Shown piece by piece: positions 8,380 to 14,750 of a stretch of 22,355 nt of DNA (its first letter is position 1; each line of letters opens with the position of its first letter). Source of the DNA: CF-161 sp035259145 (GTDB lineage: Bacteria; Chloroflexota; Dormibacteria; Dormibacterales; Dormibacteraceae); NCBI GenBank assembly GCA_035259145.1, contig DATFWQ010000079.1:1-22355 (forward strand). Direction: 5' to 3'. The translations under genes were made by a program, and so were the position numbers. A model generated the notes under the pieces. That model made no database searches. It was not told the DNA's origin and worked only from the letters and a program-made list of their open reading frames with translations.

Positions 8380-9173
8380 CAGGTGCTTGCCTCCCAGGGA
8401 CCGACCGGGCGGGCGACCGCCGTCCAGCACTTCAAGTTGATGACCGCCTGCTCGGCATCACGGTAAGAGAGGCAGGGTTTGAAGAAGGCCGAGCCGCTAC
8501 CGGTCATCTGCCAACCGGCGCCTAGCATGCCCGCGAAGTCTGACATCCTGGGCTCGACTGCGAAGGCGGCACGGGTGAGCTGGTTCGTTCCCTTGCCCCC
8601 GACCTCGTCCCACTTGCGATAGACGGCCGGCGTCGAGAGCGGAAAACCGGGCCAGGCGACGGCGTACCAGCCCCGCGCCGGTGGTGCGGGGGTGAGGAGC
8701 TCACCGCGGCCGGTGGCGATGGCGCACCCGCCAACCAGGAAGAAGGGCACGTCGGAGCCAAGGCGTGCGGCGACCTCCTTGAGGTCGCAGCGCAGTCCGT
8801 AAATGTGTCTCAGCCCCCGCAGGGCTGCCGCTGCATCGGCGCTTCCTCCACCAAGGCCGGCTCCCATCGGTATCCGCTTGACGAGCCGCCAGCGGGCGGG
8901 AAGGTGCCGGCCGGCGGCCTCCTCCAGAGCTTGCTGGGCCCGCAACACCAGGTCGTCGGCAGCTCCATTGAGGGTGGTGCCTGGAGCCGCCTCGATCAGC
9001 AGCAGGTCGTGGAGCGAGATCGCCTGGAACCGGGTCCGGATCTCGTGGTAGCCGTCCGGCCGCGCGCCCAGAACGGCCAGGTCCAGGTTGAGCTTGGCAT
9101 GCGCCGGCAGGACCAGCGCCTGTGCTGCCCGCGTCAACCCCGTGCGCGCACCCGCTCCCGGATATGACGGCAC
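8379..9173 (-). CDS. ispE: 4-diphosphocytidyl-2-C-methyl-D-erythritol kinase IspE
   Basis: IspE phosphorylates CDP-methylerythritol in the MEP isoprenoid pathway, which feeds the undecaprenyl carrier of cell-wall synthesis. The 264-residue product has the opening AHAKLNLDLAVLGARPDGYH, the GHMP-kinase ATP loop PMGAGLGGGSADAAAAL, and the C-terminal MTGSGSAFFK motif. E. coli IspE is 283 residues, so this one is slightly short at the C-terminus. The start is uncertain. GTG at 9173 is the longest option but lacks a clear ribosome binding site; TTG at 9137, after GGGAGCGGG-like sequence, would leave about 12 residues before the conserved region. The stop overlaps the murT start (TGATG). It is the first gene of the operon. 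Confidence 0.93.
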   Translation of the reverse strand: MPSYPGAGARTGLTRAAQALVLPAHAKLNLDLAVLGARPDGYHEIRTRFQAISLHDLLLIEAAPGTTLNGAADDLVLRAQQALEEAAGRHLPARWRLVKRIPMGAGLGGGSADAAAALRGLRHIYGLRCDLKEVAARLGSDVPFFLVGGCAIATGRGELLTPAPPARGWYAVAWPGFPLSTPAVYRKWDEVGGKGTNQLTRAAFAVEPRMSDFAGMLGAGWQMTGSGSAFFKPCLSYRDAEQAVINLKCWTAVARPVGPWEAST

Positions 9174-9294
9174 GTTCTGTGGTATCCGTCCGCCCTCCGG
9201 GTCGGTGGGCGCGCCGATGATCCCCCCAGTCGCAGCGTGATGTCCCGGCGCACGCAGGGTGGCTTGCCGTCCAGGCCGAAGTGCGGCATCGGCC

Positions 9295-9300
9295 TATAAT
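9295..9300 (+). promoter_or_regulatory. Consensus -10 box of the rpsT promoter
   Basis: A perfect TATAAT at 9295-9300 lies 37 bases before the proposed rpsT start. The expected transcription start near 9307 would give a leader of about 31 nt. No good -35 box is seen at 16-18 bp; TTGCCG at 9264 is too far. Placement directly before a ribosomal protein gene supports the call. Confidence 0.55.
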
Positions 9301-9337
9301 CCTAGCCTCGTGCTGATTCCCAACCGGAGGACGATCC

Positions 9338-9718
9338 CTGGCCAACATCCCCTCTAGCAAGAAAGACGCCAAGCGCAGCGCAGTTCGCGCACAGCGCAAC
9401 CGATCGATCAGGTCGTCCGTCAAGACAAAGGTCACGAAGTTCCGCCGCGGACTCGCCGAGGGCGATCAGGACATGCTGGATCTGGCCGCGATTGCCGTCT
9501 CCGCCCTGGACCGAGCGGTCTCGAAGGGCGTGCTGCACCGAAACAACGCAGCCCGCCGCAAGTCTCGTCTGATGAAGCGGCTCAGCGCGGCTGCGCCAGA
9601 CGTCGCCGCTGAGGCGGGCAGCTCGAAGGGCCCACGATCGAAGGGCACCGCTGCGAAGACCGGCTCGACCAGGACCGCGCCGAGCAGGACCACCCGTCGG
9701 GCAAAGACAACGCCTTAG
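9338..9718 (+). CDS. rpsT: Small ribosomal subunit protein bS20, apparent CTG start
   Basis: bS20 binds 16S rRNA in the 30S body. Reading from CTG at 9338 gives a start M-A-N-I-P-S-S-K-K-D-A-K-R, matching the conserved MANIKSAKKR-type S20 N-terminus. No ATG, GTG or TTG exists between the in-frame TGA at 9314-9316 and this codon. GGAGG at 9326-9330 sits 7 bases before the CTG, an ideal spacing. The first internal ATG, at 9473, would delete half of the fold. The core (RRGLAEGD ... ALDRAVSKGVLHRNNAARRKSRLMKRL) ends near residue 85; a Ser/Thr/Lys/Arg-rich tail of about 40 residues follows, making 126 aa against the usual 85-90. It converges on holA with a 6-bp gap. Confidence 0.9.
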   Translation: MANIPSSKKDAKRSAVRAQRNRSIRSSVKTKVTKFRRGLAEGDQDMLDLAAIAVSALDRAVSKGVLHRNNAARRKSRLMKRLSAAAPDVAAEAGSSKGPRSKGTAAKTGSTRTAPSRTTRRAKTTP

Positions 9719-9724
9719 CTCCGG

Positions 9725-10777
9725 TCAAAGCTTGGCCAGCACGGCCTCGAGCCCGCGGGCCGCATCGACCTGACCTGACTTGACCTCCCACTCGTAAGCG
9801 AGCAGCGCCCGCAGGCCCTCTTCCAGACGGTCGGCGCTGATCGTGTGCGCCGCGTCATACGCCTTCTGAACCACGAATGGGTGCTCCCGCATTTGCGACT
9901 GCACCTGCGAAAGCGACTCACCGCGTTCCTGGCGTGCCTTGACGCCCAGGACCAGCGCCAGGTGCCGCGCCAGCCGGTATGCGACGGTCGTCGGCTGCTC
10001 GCGCTCGAGCAGGCCCGACAGCACCCGCCAGGCGTCGGCGCTTGGCCTGGGCAGGAGATGGTCCGTCAAGCGGAAGATGTCGTCCTGCCGCCCGCTGACG
10101 ACCAGCTCGTCGATCGCCGCCTGGTCGAGCTCGTTCCCGCCCGCCCTGTAGGAGGCCAGCTTTCGGAGCTCTGAATCGAGGACGCCGAGATCCGGTCGCG
10201 CCAGCTTGACCAGCGCGGCGCCCGCTGCGACCGGGAGGCCATACTCTTTGGCTCTCGTGAAGATCCAGGCCTGGAGCCCGCGAGGTTTGAGCGGAACGTA
10301 CTCCTGGGTGTGGCCCCCTGCCGCGAAGACAGCTTTGACCAGCCTGCTGGACGGTGTCAGCCTGCCGCTCACTGTGATGAGGACCCTGGTCGAGTCAGGT
10401 ACCTCCGCCAGCGCGGGCGCCAGGCCGTCTGCCCGCCGGGGCTGCACTCCCCGTGCCACGACCACCCGGTATGGATCGAGAAAAGGGCCCTGGAGGATCG
10501 CCTCCTGGAACCTGACTGCGGTCAGGGTTGAGGGGTCGAGCGCCTCGTAGCCGAACTCGGAAACCAGTCCGGCGCGCCACTCTGCTTGCGTGCGGCGCGC
10601 CTCGTCCTCCACCAGGAAGCTCTCTTCCCCATGCAGCAGCACAACAGGCCGTGAGGGAGCATCGGGAGGCCTGGCGGATCTCTGGCGCCCGGGCACGGCA
10701 CCGGGTTGCCCAGCATCTCGCCGCACGCCCCGAGATCTCCGATCTCGCGACGGCCTCGGGTCTACCTCAACACCCAC
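9725..10777 (-). CDS. holA: DNA polymerase III delta subunit HolA
   Basis: HolA is the clamp-loader delta subunit that opens the beta sliding clamp at replication. The product (up to 350 residues) shows the family opening VVLLHGEESFLVEDEARR, a central RVLITVSGRLTPSSRLVKAV, and a helical C-terminal part (LSGLLEREQPTTVAYRLARHLALVLGVKA ... HPFVVQKAYDAAHTISADRLEEGLRALLAYEWEVKSG). The start is uncertain. The longest GTG at 10777 leaves about 45 Arg/Pro-rich residues before the conserved domain. GTG at 10726, preceded by GGAG at 10-base spacing, or GTG at 10696 gives a more usual N-terminus. It converges on rpsT with 6 bp between stops, an order also known in actinobacteria. Confidence 0.88.
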   Translation of the reverse strand: MGVEVDPRPSRDRRSRGVRRDAGQPGAVPGRQRSARPPDAPSRPVVLLHGEESFLVEDEARRTQAEWRAGLVSEFGYEALDPSTLTAVRFQEAILQGPFLDPYRVVVARGVQPRRADGLAPALAEVPDSTRVLITVSGRLTPSSRLVKAVFAAGGHTQEYVPLKPRGLQAWIFTRAKEYGLPVAAGAALVKLARPDLGVLDSELRKLASYRAGGNELDQAAIDELVVSGRQDDIFRLTDHLLPRPSADAWRVLSGLLEREQPTTVAYRLARHLALVLGVKARQERGESLSQVQSQMREHPFVVQKAYDAAHTISADRLEEGLRALLAYEWEVKSGQVDAARGLEAVLAKL

Positions 10778-10806
10778 CGGCAGCAGCGTACACGCAGCCG
10801 CTGTGA

Positions 10807-12258
10807 ATGAGCGAGACTGGCCACGTGAACGATGACGACATCACCTCACTGGATGCGACGGCCCAGGCGAGGCTGGTGCAGACGGGACAGGTTCAACCCA
10901 GAGAGCTGGTTGAGGCCGCGATCAGCAGGATCGAGCGGCTCAATCCAGCTCTCAACGCCGTGGTGACGCCGATGTTCGATGACGCCCTCCAGCGTTCCGC
11001 AGGCAGGCTGCCGGAAGGCCCCTTCACGGGCGTGCCCTTCGTCCTCAAGGACATCACCGCCCAGTACGGAGGTGTGCGCTACACCGAAGGCGCATCCTTC
11101 GTCGCCGACTACGTCTCGAGCCAGGACCAGGAGCTGGTCCAGCGCCACAAGCGCGCGGGCCTCGTCGTGGTCGGCAAGACCAACGTGCCTGAGTTCGGCA
11201 TCCTGCCCACCACCGAGCCACGTCTGTTCGGGGCCACGCGCAACCCCTGGAGCCTGGATCACACGCCCGGTGGGTCGAGCGGCGGCACGGCCGCCGCCGT
11301 CGCGTCGGGGATGGTGCCCATGGGTCACGGCAACGACGGCGGCGGCTCGATACGTATCCCCGCCTCCTGCTGCGGCCTGTTCGGGCTGAAGCCCACGCGG
11401 GCCCGCAACCCGCTGGGACCCGGGCTTGGCGAAACCCCTGCAGGGCTTGGGTGCGAGCACGCGCTTACGAGGAGCGTGCGCGACAGCGCCGCGCTTCTCG
11501 ACGCCACCGAAGGCCCGGAGATCGGCGACCCGTACTGGGCACCGCCAAAGACGCGACCGTATGCAGAGGAGGTTGGCGCTGATCCCGGCCGGCTGCGCAT
11601 CGCGCTATCGACCACGGCGGTGACCGAAGTGCCCGTCGACCCGGAATGCGTTCGCGCGGTCGAGGCGACCGGCCGGCTTTGCCAGGAACTGGGGCACGAG
11701 GTTTTCGAATTCACGCCCAGCGACCTCGACGGAGCCCTGATCTCCGAGGCCTTCATCACGGTCTATGCCTGCAGCGTCGAAGTAGCGATCGCCTACTGGT
11801 CCCGCGTCCTTGGCAAGACGCCAACCGCCGGCGACTTCGAGCCCCTCACCTGGGCGATGAGCGAGCTTGCCGGCGGCAGGGCGCCGGCCGACTACCTCCT
11901 GGCGGTCGGCTACCTCCAGTCGGTGAGCCGTCAGATCGCCCGGCATTTCGCCGGCTTCGACCTGCTGATGACGCCGGTGCTGGCAGAGCCGCCGCTACCG
12001 CTGGGCACATTCGATGCGCCCGAGGACCAGCCGCTCTATCCCCTGATGCGTGCCGGCGCCTGGGTACCGTTCACGCCCCTGGCAAACATCACCGGCCAGC
12101 CCGCAATGTCGGTGCCGCTGCACTGGAGCGAGGAGGGTTTGCCGATCGGCACCCAGTTCGTGGGCCGTTTCGGGGACGAAGCGACACTGTTCCGCCTCGC
12201 GGCACAGCTGGAGCAGGCTCGACCGTGGGCTGATCGCCGGCCGCCTGTGCCGGCATGA
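10807..12258 (+). CDS. Amidase-signature family amidohydrolase
   Basis: A 483-residue amidase-signature enzyme that hydrolyses a carboxylic amide; the substrate is not predictable. Visible motifs are Lys81 in FVLKDI, the Gly/Ser-rich GGSSGGTAAAVASG with Ser157 as the likely bridging serine, and Ser181 in DGGGSIRIPASCCGLFGLKP as nucleophile. The 157-181 spacing of 24 equals that of the well-studied family members, so the Ser-Ser-Lys triad is intact. It is not expected to be GatA, as no gatB or gatC is nearby. The ATG at 10807 lacks a ribosome binding site; GTG at 10825 is an alternative. Only 29 bp separates it from the longest divergent holA frame. Confidence 0.9.
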   Translation: MSETGHVNDDDITSLDATAQARLVQTGQVQPRELVEAAISRIERLNPALNAVVTPMFDDALQRSAGRLPEGPFTGVPFVLKDITAQYGGVRYTEGASFVADYVSSQDQELVQRHKRAGLVVVGKTNVPEFGILPTTEPRLFGATRNPWSLDHTPGGSSGGTAAAVASGMVPMGHGNDGGGSIRIPASCCGLFGLKPTRARNPLGPGLGETPAGLGCEHALTRSVRDSAALLDATEGPEIGDPYWAPPKTRPYAEEVGADPGRLRIALSTTAVTEVPVDPECVRAVEATGRLCQELGHEVFEFTPSDLDGALISEAFITVYACSVEVAIAYWSRVLGKTPTAGDFEPLTWAMSELAGGRAPADYLLAVGYLQSVSRQIARHFAGFDLLMTPVLAEPPLPLGTFDAPEDQPLYPLMRAGAWVPFTPLANITGQPAMSVPLHWSEEGLPIGTQFVGRFGDEATLFRLAAQLEQARPWADRRPPVPA

Positions 12259-12261
12259 CCG

Positions 12262-12278
12262 GCCGCCCCGAGGGCGGC
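12262..12278 (+). terminator. GC-rich hairpin after the amidase gene
   Basis: A perfect 7-bp stem, GCCGCCC 12262-12268 and GGGCGGC 12272-12278, with a CGA loop starts 3 bases after the amidase stop. No T-tract follows, so it is only a candidate terminator or mRNA 3'-end stabiliser. The IS30-like left end begins 12 bases further on. Confidence 0.4.
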
Positions 12279-12289
12279 TCGACGACTGT

Positions 12290-12318
12290 GGCGCTCTCAA
12301 TGGGTCAGCGCATCACCG
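12290..12318 (+). repeat. Left terminal inverted repeat (IS30-like)
   Basis: It matches the reverse complement of 13384-13412 at 25 of 29 positions. Mismatches are at repeat positions 5, 12, 13 and 19; the inner 10 bases (CGCATCACCG) are identical. Its inner edge overlaps a small palindrome, ATCACC-GGC-GGTGAT, at 12312-12326, which spans the start of the transposase remnant. Confidence 0.75.
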
Positions 12319-12321
12319 GCG

Positions 12322-12552
12322 GTGATCGGACCGGAGGTGCGTGTGGGCTTCACGTCAGAGCAAGAGGACGAACTCTGGGAGCGGTGGCGGCGCGGTGAGC
12401 CGAGCAGACTGATCGCGCGGGCGTTATGGACGAGCCCGTCGACCGTTCGCCTGCGAGACCTCGACGACATCGCGAGACGGATCAACACCAGGCCAAGGCG
12501 CGTACTCGACTGGGCGACATCGGCCGAGCTGTTCTGGCCGCACGTCCCGTAA
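12322..12552 (+). pseudogene. IS30-family transposase remnant with internal deletion
   Basis: A 76-residue in-frame product joins the two ends of an IS30-type transposase. Residues about 10-42 (FTSEQEDELWERWRRGEPSR ... SPSTVR) match the N-terminal HTH that recognises IS30 ends. Residues about 45-70 (DLDDIARRINTRPRRVLDW, then TSAELF) match the family's extreme C-terminus, where intact proteins read L-N-x-R-P-R-x-x-L-x-W/Y-x-T-P. The whole DDE catalytic core, about 250 residues, is missing. The GTG at 12322 is used here; no strong ribosome binding site was seen. The product cannot catalyse transposition but could still bind the element's ends, and might repress a full-length relative. The open frame after the deletion is either fortuitous or maintained. 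Confidence 0.7.
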
Positions 12553-12565
12553 GTCGACCGGGCAG

Positions 12566-12596
12566 TACCGCCGAGCGGTAGATCATGAACTCATGA
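12566..12596. promoter_or_regulatory. Hairpin and paired TCATGA sites upstream of the immunity-like gene
   Basis: A perfect 6-bp hairpin (TACCGC, CGA loop, GCGGTA; 12566-12580) is followed by two copies of the palindrome TCATGA at 12583-12588 and 12591-12596. They lie 70-100 bases before the Imm-5-like start, in a 116-bp non-coding gap inside the element. They may be an operator or a trace of the deletion; nothing identifies a binding protein. Confidence 0.25.
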
Positions 12597-12668
12597 CCGT
12601 CGCATCCGCGACCGCGGCCGATCCGGACCTCGTTGAGACTTCGGCCCCTGCGCAGAAGGATGGACGCC

Positions 12669-13208
12669 ATGCCGAATGACTCCACGACTCTCCAACTCAG
12701 CCGGTCCGAACTCGGCGAGGTCGCCGGCTACGCGGTGGCGTGCGCGCGGCCTGCATTGGCGATCTTCGAACGTGAACGCCCTGACGATCGGCGCCCACGA
12801 GCCGCGATCGACGCTGCGCAGGCGTTCGCGGATGGAGCCGAGCGGACCAAGGCGCTACGTGACAGCGCGTGGGCGGCACACCGGGCGGCTCAGGAGGCCC
12901 GCGATGCAGGACAGGCTGCGGCGAGCGACGCTGCGCGGGCGGCCGGCCACGCGGTCGGTGCCGCGTTCCTCCACCCCCTGGCAAAAGCTACTCAGGTCAA
13001 GCACATCCTCGGATCCGCCGCTCATGCGGCACGAGCCTTCGAACTCTCCGCCGGAGACGATCCCACCGTCGGAGCCGACCACATCGCGCAGTCGCGGATC
13101 CTGGCGTATCCCGTCGTGGTGGACGTCCTGAGGCGCTACCCGGTCGCCCCGCGTGGCGGTGGGCGCGTTGGAGAACTGATCCGTCAGTTGGATGCGTCGC
13201 TCCGGTGA
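12669..13208 (+). CDS. Imm-5-like putative immunity protein
   Basis: A 179-residue, Ala-rich, all-helical cytosolic protein matching a family common in actinobacteria and labelled putative immunity protein (Imm-5-like), some members of which are mis-annotated as exonuclease SbcC. Landmarks are VAGYAVACARPALAIFE near the N-terminus, GAERTKALRDSAWAAHRAA, QVKHILGSAAHAARAFE and a C-terminal RVGELIRQLDASL. The frame is open upstream to 12633, but AGAAGG at 12653-12658 suits the ATG at 12669 (10-base spacing) better than the ATG at 12660. No toxin, polymorphic-toxin tip or secretion gene is adjacent. It is the only intact gene in the IS30-derived element and so looks like mobile cargo. The immunity role is a family-level prediction from other genomes, not shown here. 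Confidence 0.75.
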   Translation: MPNDSTTLQLSRSELGEVAGYAVACARPALAIFERERPDDRRPRAAIDAAQAFADGAERTKALRDSAWAAHRAAQEARDAGQAAASDAARAAGHAVGAAFLHPLAKATQVKHILGSAAHAARAFELSAGDDPTVGADHIAQSRILAYPVVVDVLRRYPVAPRGGGRVGELIRQLDASLR

Positions 13209-13245
13209 TCCCCGACGGTGTGCTGATAGACGAGTTCGGTCGACC

Positions 13246-13371
13246 ATGAGCCGCGGGAAGCAACCCAAGCTCCCCGCCTCACAACGCAAACACCTGCTCG
13301 AACTCCACGATGCCGGGACCCACACCCAGGAGCAGGTGGCAGAACTGCTCAGCCTCGACTGTGCCCGGTAG
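13246..13371 (+). pseudogene. C-terminal HTH fragment of a serine recombinase (resolvase/invertase type)
   Basis: A 41-residue peptide, MSRGKQPKL then QRKHLLELHDAGTHTQEQVA and ELLSLDCAR, resembles the HTH_7 DNA-binding tail of resolvases and invertases. Intact tails read G-R-x-P-K-L ... L-x-x-G-x-x-T-x-x-E-L-A-E-L-F-x-V-x-R-x-T-V-Y-R. The fragment stops where the recognition helix should continue into T-V-Y-R, 12 bases before the right repeat. No catalytic domain precedes it, although the frame stays open back into the imm gene's end. It is most likely debris of an earlier insertion captured between the repeats. A minor possibility is a real small DNA-binding protein. Confidence 0.5.
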
Positions 13372-13383
13372 GGTCAGACACAA

Positions 13384-13412
13384 CGGTGATGCGTTGACCG
13401 GTTGAGACCGCC
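13384..13412 (-). repeat. Right terminal inverted repeat (IS30-like)
   Basis: The partner of 12290-12318, read on the minus strand, with 25 of 29 positions shared. On the plus strand it contains GCGTTGACCGGTTGAGACC, which looks like the end of a high-GC IS30-family element. It ends 5 bp before the MFS stop codon at 13418-13420. Confidence 0.75.
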
Positions 13413-13417
13413 CTTCC

Positions 13418-14629
13418 TCACGAGCGGTCGCGGATAGCCAGTGCCAGGACGGTCCCCAGCAGCGCCCATGCTCCGAGTGCCAGCCATGACCAGACGTACG
13501 AGCCCGCATGGTCGGCGATCACGCCGAAGACCGGCGGTATCGCGAACATCCCGATGAAGGTGACCGTGGTCCCGGCGCCGACAGCGGTGGCCGCGTTCTG
13601 GACCGGCACCGCCTCGGCTGAAAGGGTGATGTAGAGCGCGTTCCAGCCCATGCAAGACAGGCCCAGAAAGAAGGCGATGGCCACCAGGCCCGCCATTCCA
13701 GCGGCGCCGTGACCGAACCTGGCCATCGCCAGGCTGGCGAGCACGGCCAGCGCCCCGGACAGGGCCATGACGATCCCGCGGCTGCCGACACGGTCCGAGA
13801 GCACGCCAAAGCCCAGCCGGCCCGTGATACCGCCGACCTGTAGGACGGCCAGCAGAAGGCCCGCCCGCACCGGGCTGAGGCCCGCGTCCTGGTTGAGCGA
13901 GACCGCCAGGTATGCCACGACGCATCCCAGGGCACCCATGAAGACCCACCCGTAGGCTGTCGCGGCCACCCAGACCGGGTTGCGCACCAGCGAGCGCAGG
14001 TCCAACGCCCCACGTGCTGCCCGAGACTCGACTGGCGGCTCGCGGTAGAACACCACGAACGCCGCTATCCCGAGAAGAGCAAGCCCCGCGACCGTCAGAA
14101 AGGCCGCCTGCCAGCCAAGCGCAAGCGCGAGCGGGGGCAAGATCACTGCCGCGAGCACGCCCGCCCCGGTGACCCCGGTTTGCCTGATGCCCATGGCGGT
14201 GCCTCGCAGGTGAGGCTCGAACCACGCTGCGAGCGCTCGCGTTCCACCAGGCGAGGCCGCCGATGCACCAACGGCGGCCGGGACAAGCGCCAGAAACAGC
14301 GGCTCGAAAGTTGACGCCCGCGACGTCAGGAAGAGGAACCCCGCCAGTAAGGCACCACCGATCAGGAGCATCGAACGCTCGCCGTAGCGATCGACCAGCA
14401 TCCCGAACGGCAGCATCCCGATCAGCATGCCTCCCCAGATCGCTGACGTGAGCAGGCCCAGCTCGGCCCTGGTGAGGCCCAGCGAGTGACTGAGTGCCGG
14501 ACCGATCGCTGCCGGAGTCTGCTGAGGCAGCGACACCCCGAGCTGCATCAGCGTGGCAAGGCCCAGAACGGTCCAGCGGAAGCGGCCCGGCGCCCGGCGA
14601 TCAGGCCGCTTGACAAGGCGTACCGACAT
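13418..14629 (-). CDS. Major facilitator superfamily transporter
   Basis: A 403-residue inner-membrane secondary transporter with about 12 predicted helices. The loop between helices 2 and 3 carries the MFS signature (GMLVDRYGERSMLLIGG), and a second weaker copy occurs after the central loop (GRLGFGVLSDRVGSRG). The Arg-rich N-terminus faces the cytosol. The substrate is not predictable. The ATG at 14629 has no obvious ribosome binding site. The gene is divergent from the binding-protein gene at 14751 across a 121-bp gap holding a perfect hairpin. Its 3' end abuts the IS30-derived element, which is 5 bp away and does not disrupt the frame. Confidence 0.88.
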   Translation of the reverse strand: MSVRLVKRPDRRAPGRFRWTVLGLATLMQLGVSLPQQTPAAIGPALSHSLGLTRAELGLLTSAIWGGMLIGMLPFGMLVDRYGERSMLLIGGALLAGFLFLTSRASTFEPLFLALVPAAVGASAASPGGTRALAAWFEPHLRGTAMGIRQTGVTGAGVLAAVILPPLALALGWQAAFLTVAGLALLGIAAFVVFYREPPVESRAARGALDLRSLVRNPVWVAATAYGWVFMGALGCVVAYLAVSLNQDAGLSPVRAGLLLAVLQVGGITGRLGFGVLSDRVGSRGIVMALSGALAVLASLAMARFGHGAAGMAGLVAIAFFLGLSCMGWNALYITLSAEAVPVQNAATAVGAGTTVTFIGMFAIPPVFGVIADHAGSYVWSWLALGAWALLGTVLALAIRDRS

Positions 14630-14700
14630 GGTCCGAAATTAGCGGCCGGGCAGTTCGGTCCGGGACAAGGGAGTGGAAGGCATTGCATAGAAGACCAACC

Positions 14701-14730
14701 GTCCTGGGCGGGGATTCCACCGCCCAGGAC
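14701..14730. promoter_or_regulatory. Perfect 11-bp inverted repeat between divergent MFS and binding-protein genes
   Basis: Arms GTCCTGGGCGG (14701-14711) and CCGCCCAGGAC (14720-14730) flank an 8-base spacer, GGATTCCA. The right arm ends 20 bases before the ATG at 14751. Between two divergent starts a terminator is unlikely. An operator for a dimeric regulator or an mRNA leader hairpin controlling the binding-protein gene is more likely. There is no T-tract on either side. Confidence 0.5.
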
Positions 14731-14750
14731 TCCCGAGAGCTTGGCCGTCG

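Larger units (their letters stand above)
12290..13412. mobile_element. IS30-derived non-autonomous element carrying a putative immunity gene
   Basis: This 1123-bp segment is bounded by imperfect 29-bp inverted repeats, 12290-12318 and 13384-13412, identical at 25 of 29 positions, including a shared inner CGCATCACCG and a shared TCTCAA. Just inside the left repeat is an internally deleted IS30-type transposase; then come an Imm-5-like gene and, against the right repeat, a resolvase-type HTH tail. The repeats resemble the ends of high-GC IS30-family elements. The element fits between the stops of the convergent amidase and MFS genes, with the right end 5 bp from the MFS stop. No clear 2-3 bp target duplication is visible. 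It cannot make a functional transposase and would need one in trans. The boundaries rest on repeats found by eye. Confidence 0.72.

Noticed and set aside
9264..9269. TTGCCG as the -35 of the rpsT promoter
   Set aside because: It is 25 bp from the TATAAT, too far for a sigma-70-type promoter.
8701..9435. 244-codon minus-strand frame overlapping ispE and rpsT
   Set aside because: Its C-terminal part is a shifted reading of ispE and its N-terminal part is antisense to rpsT.
12287..13415. Target-site duplication flanking the IS30-like element
   Set aside because: The bases next to the repeats (TGT on the left, CTT on the right) do not match; either it has decayed or the boundaries are off by a few bases.
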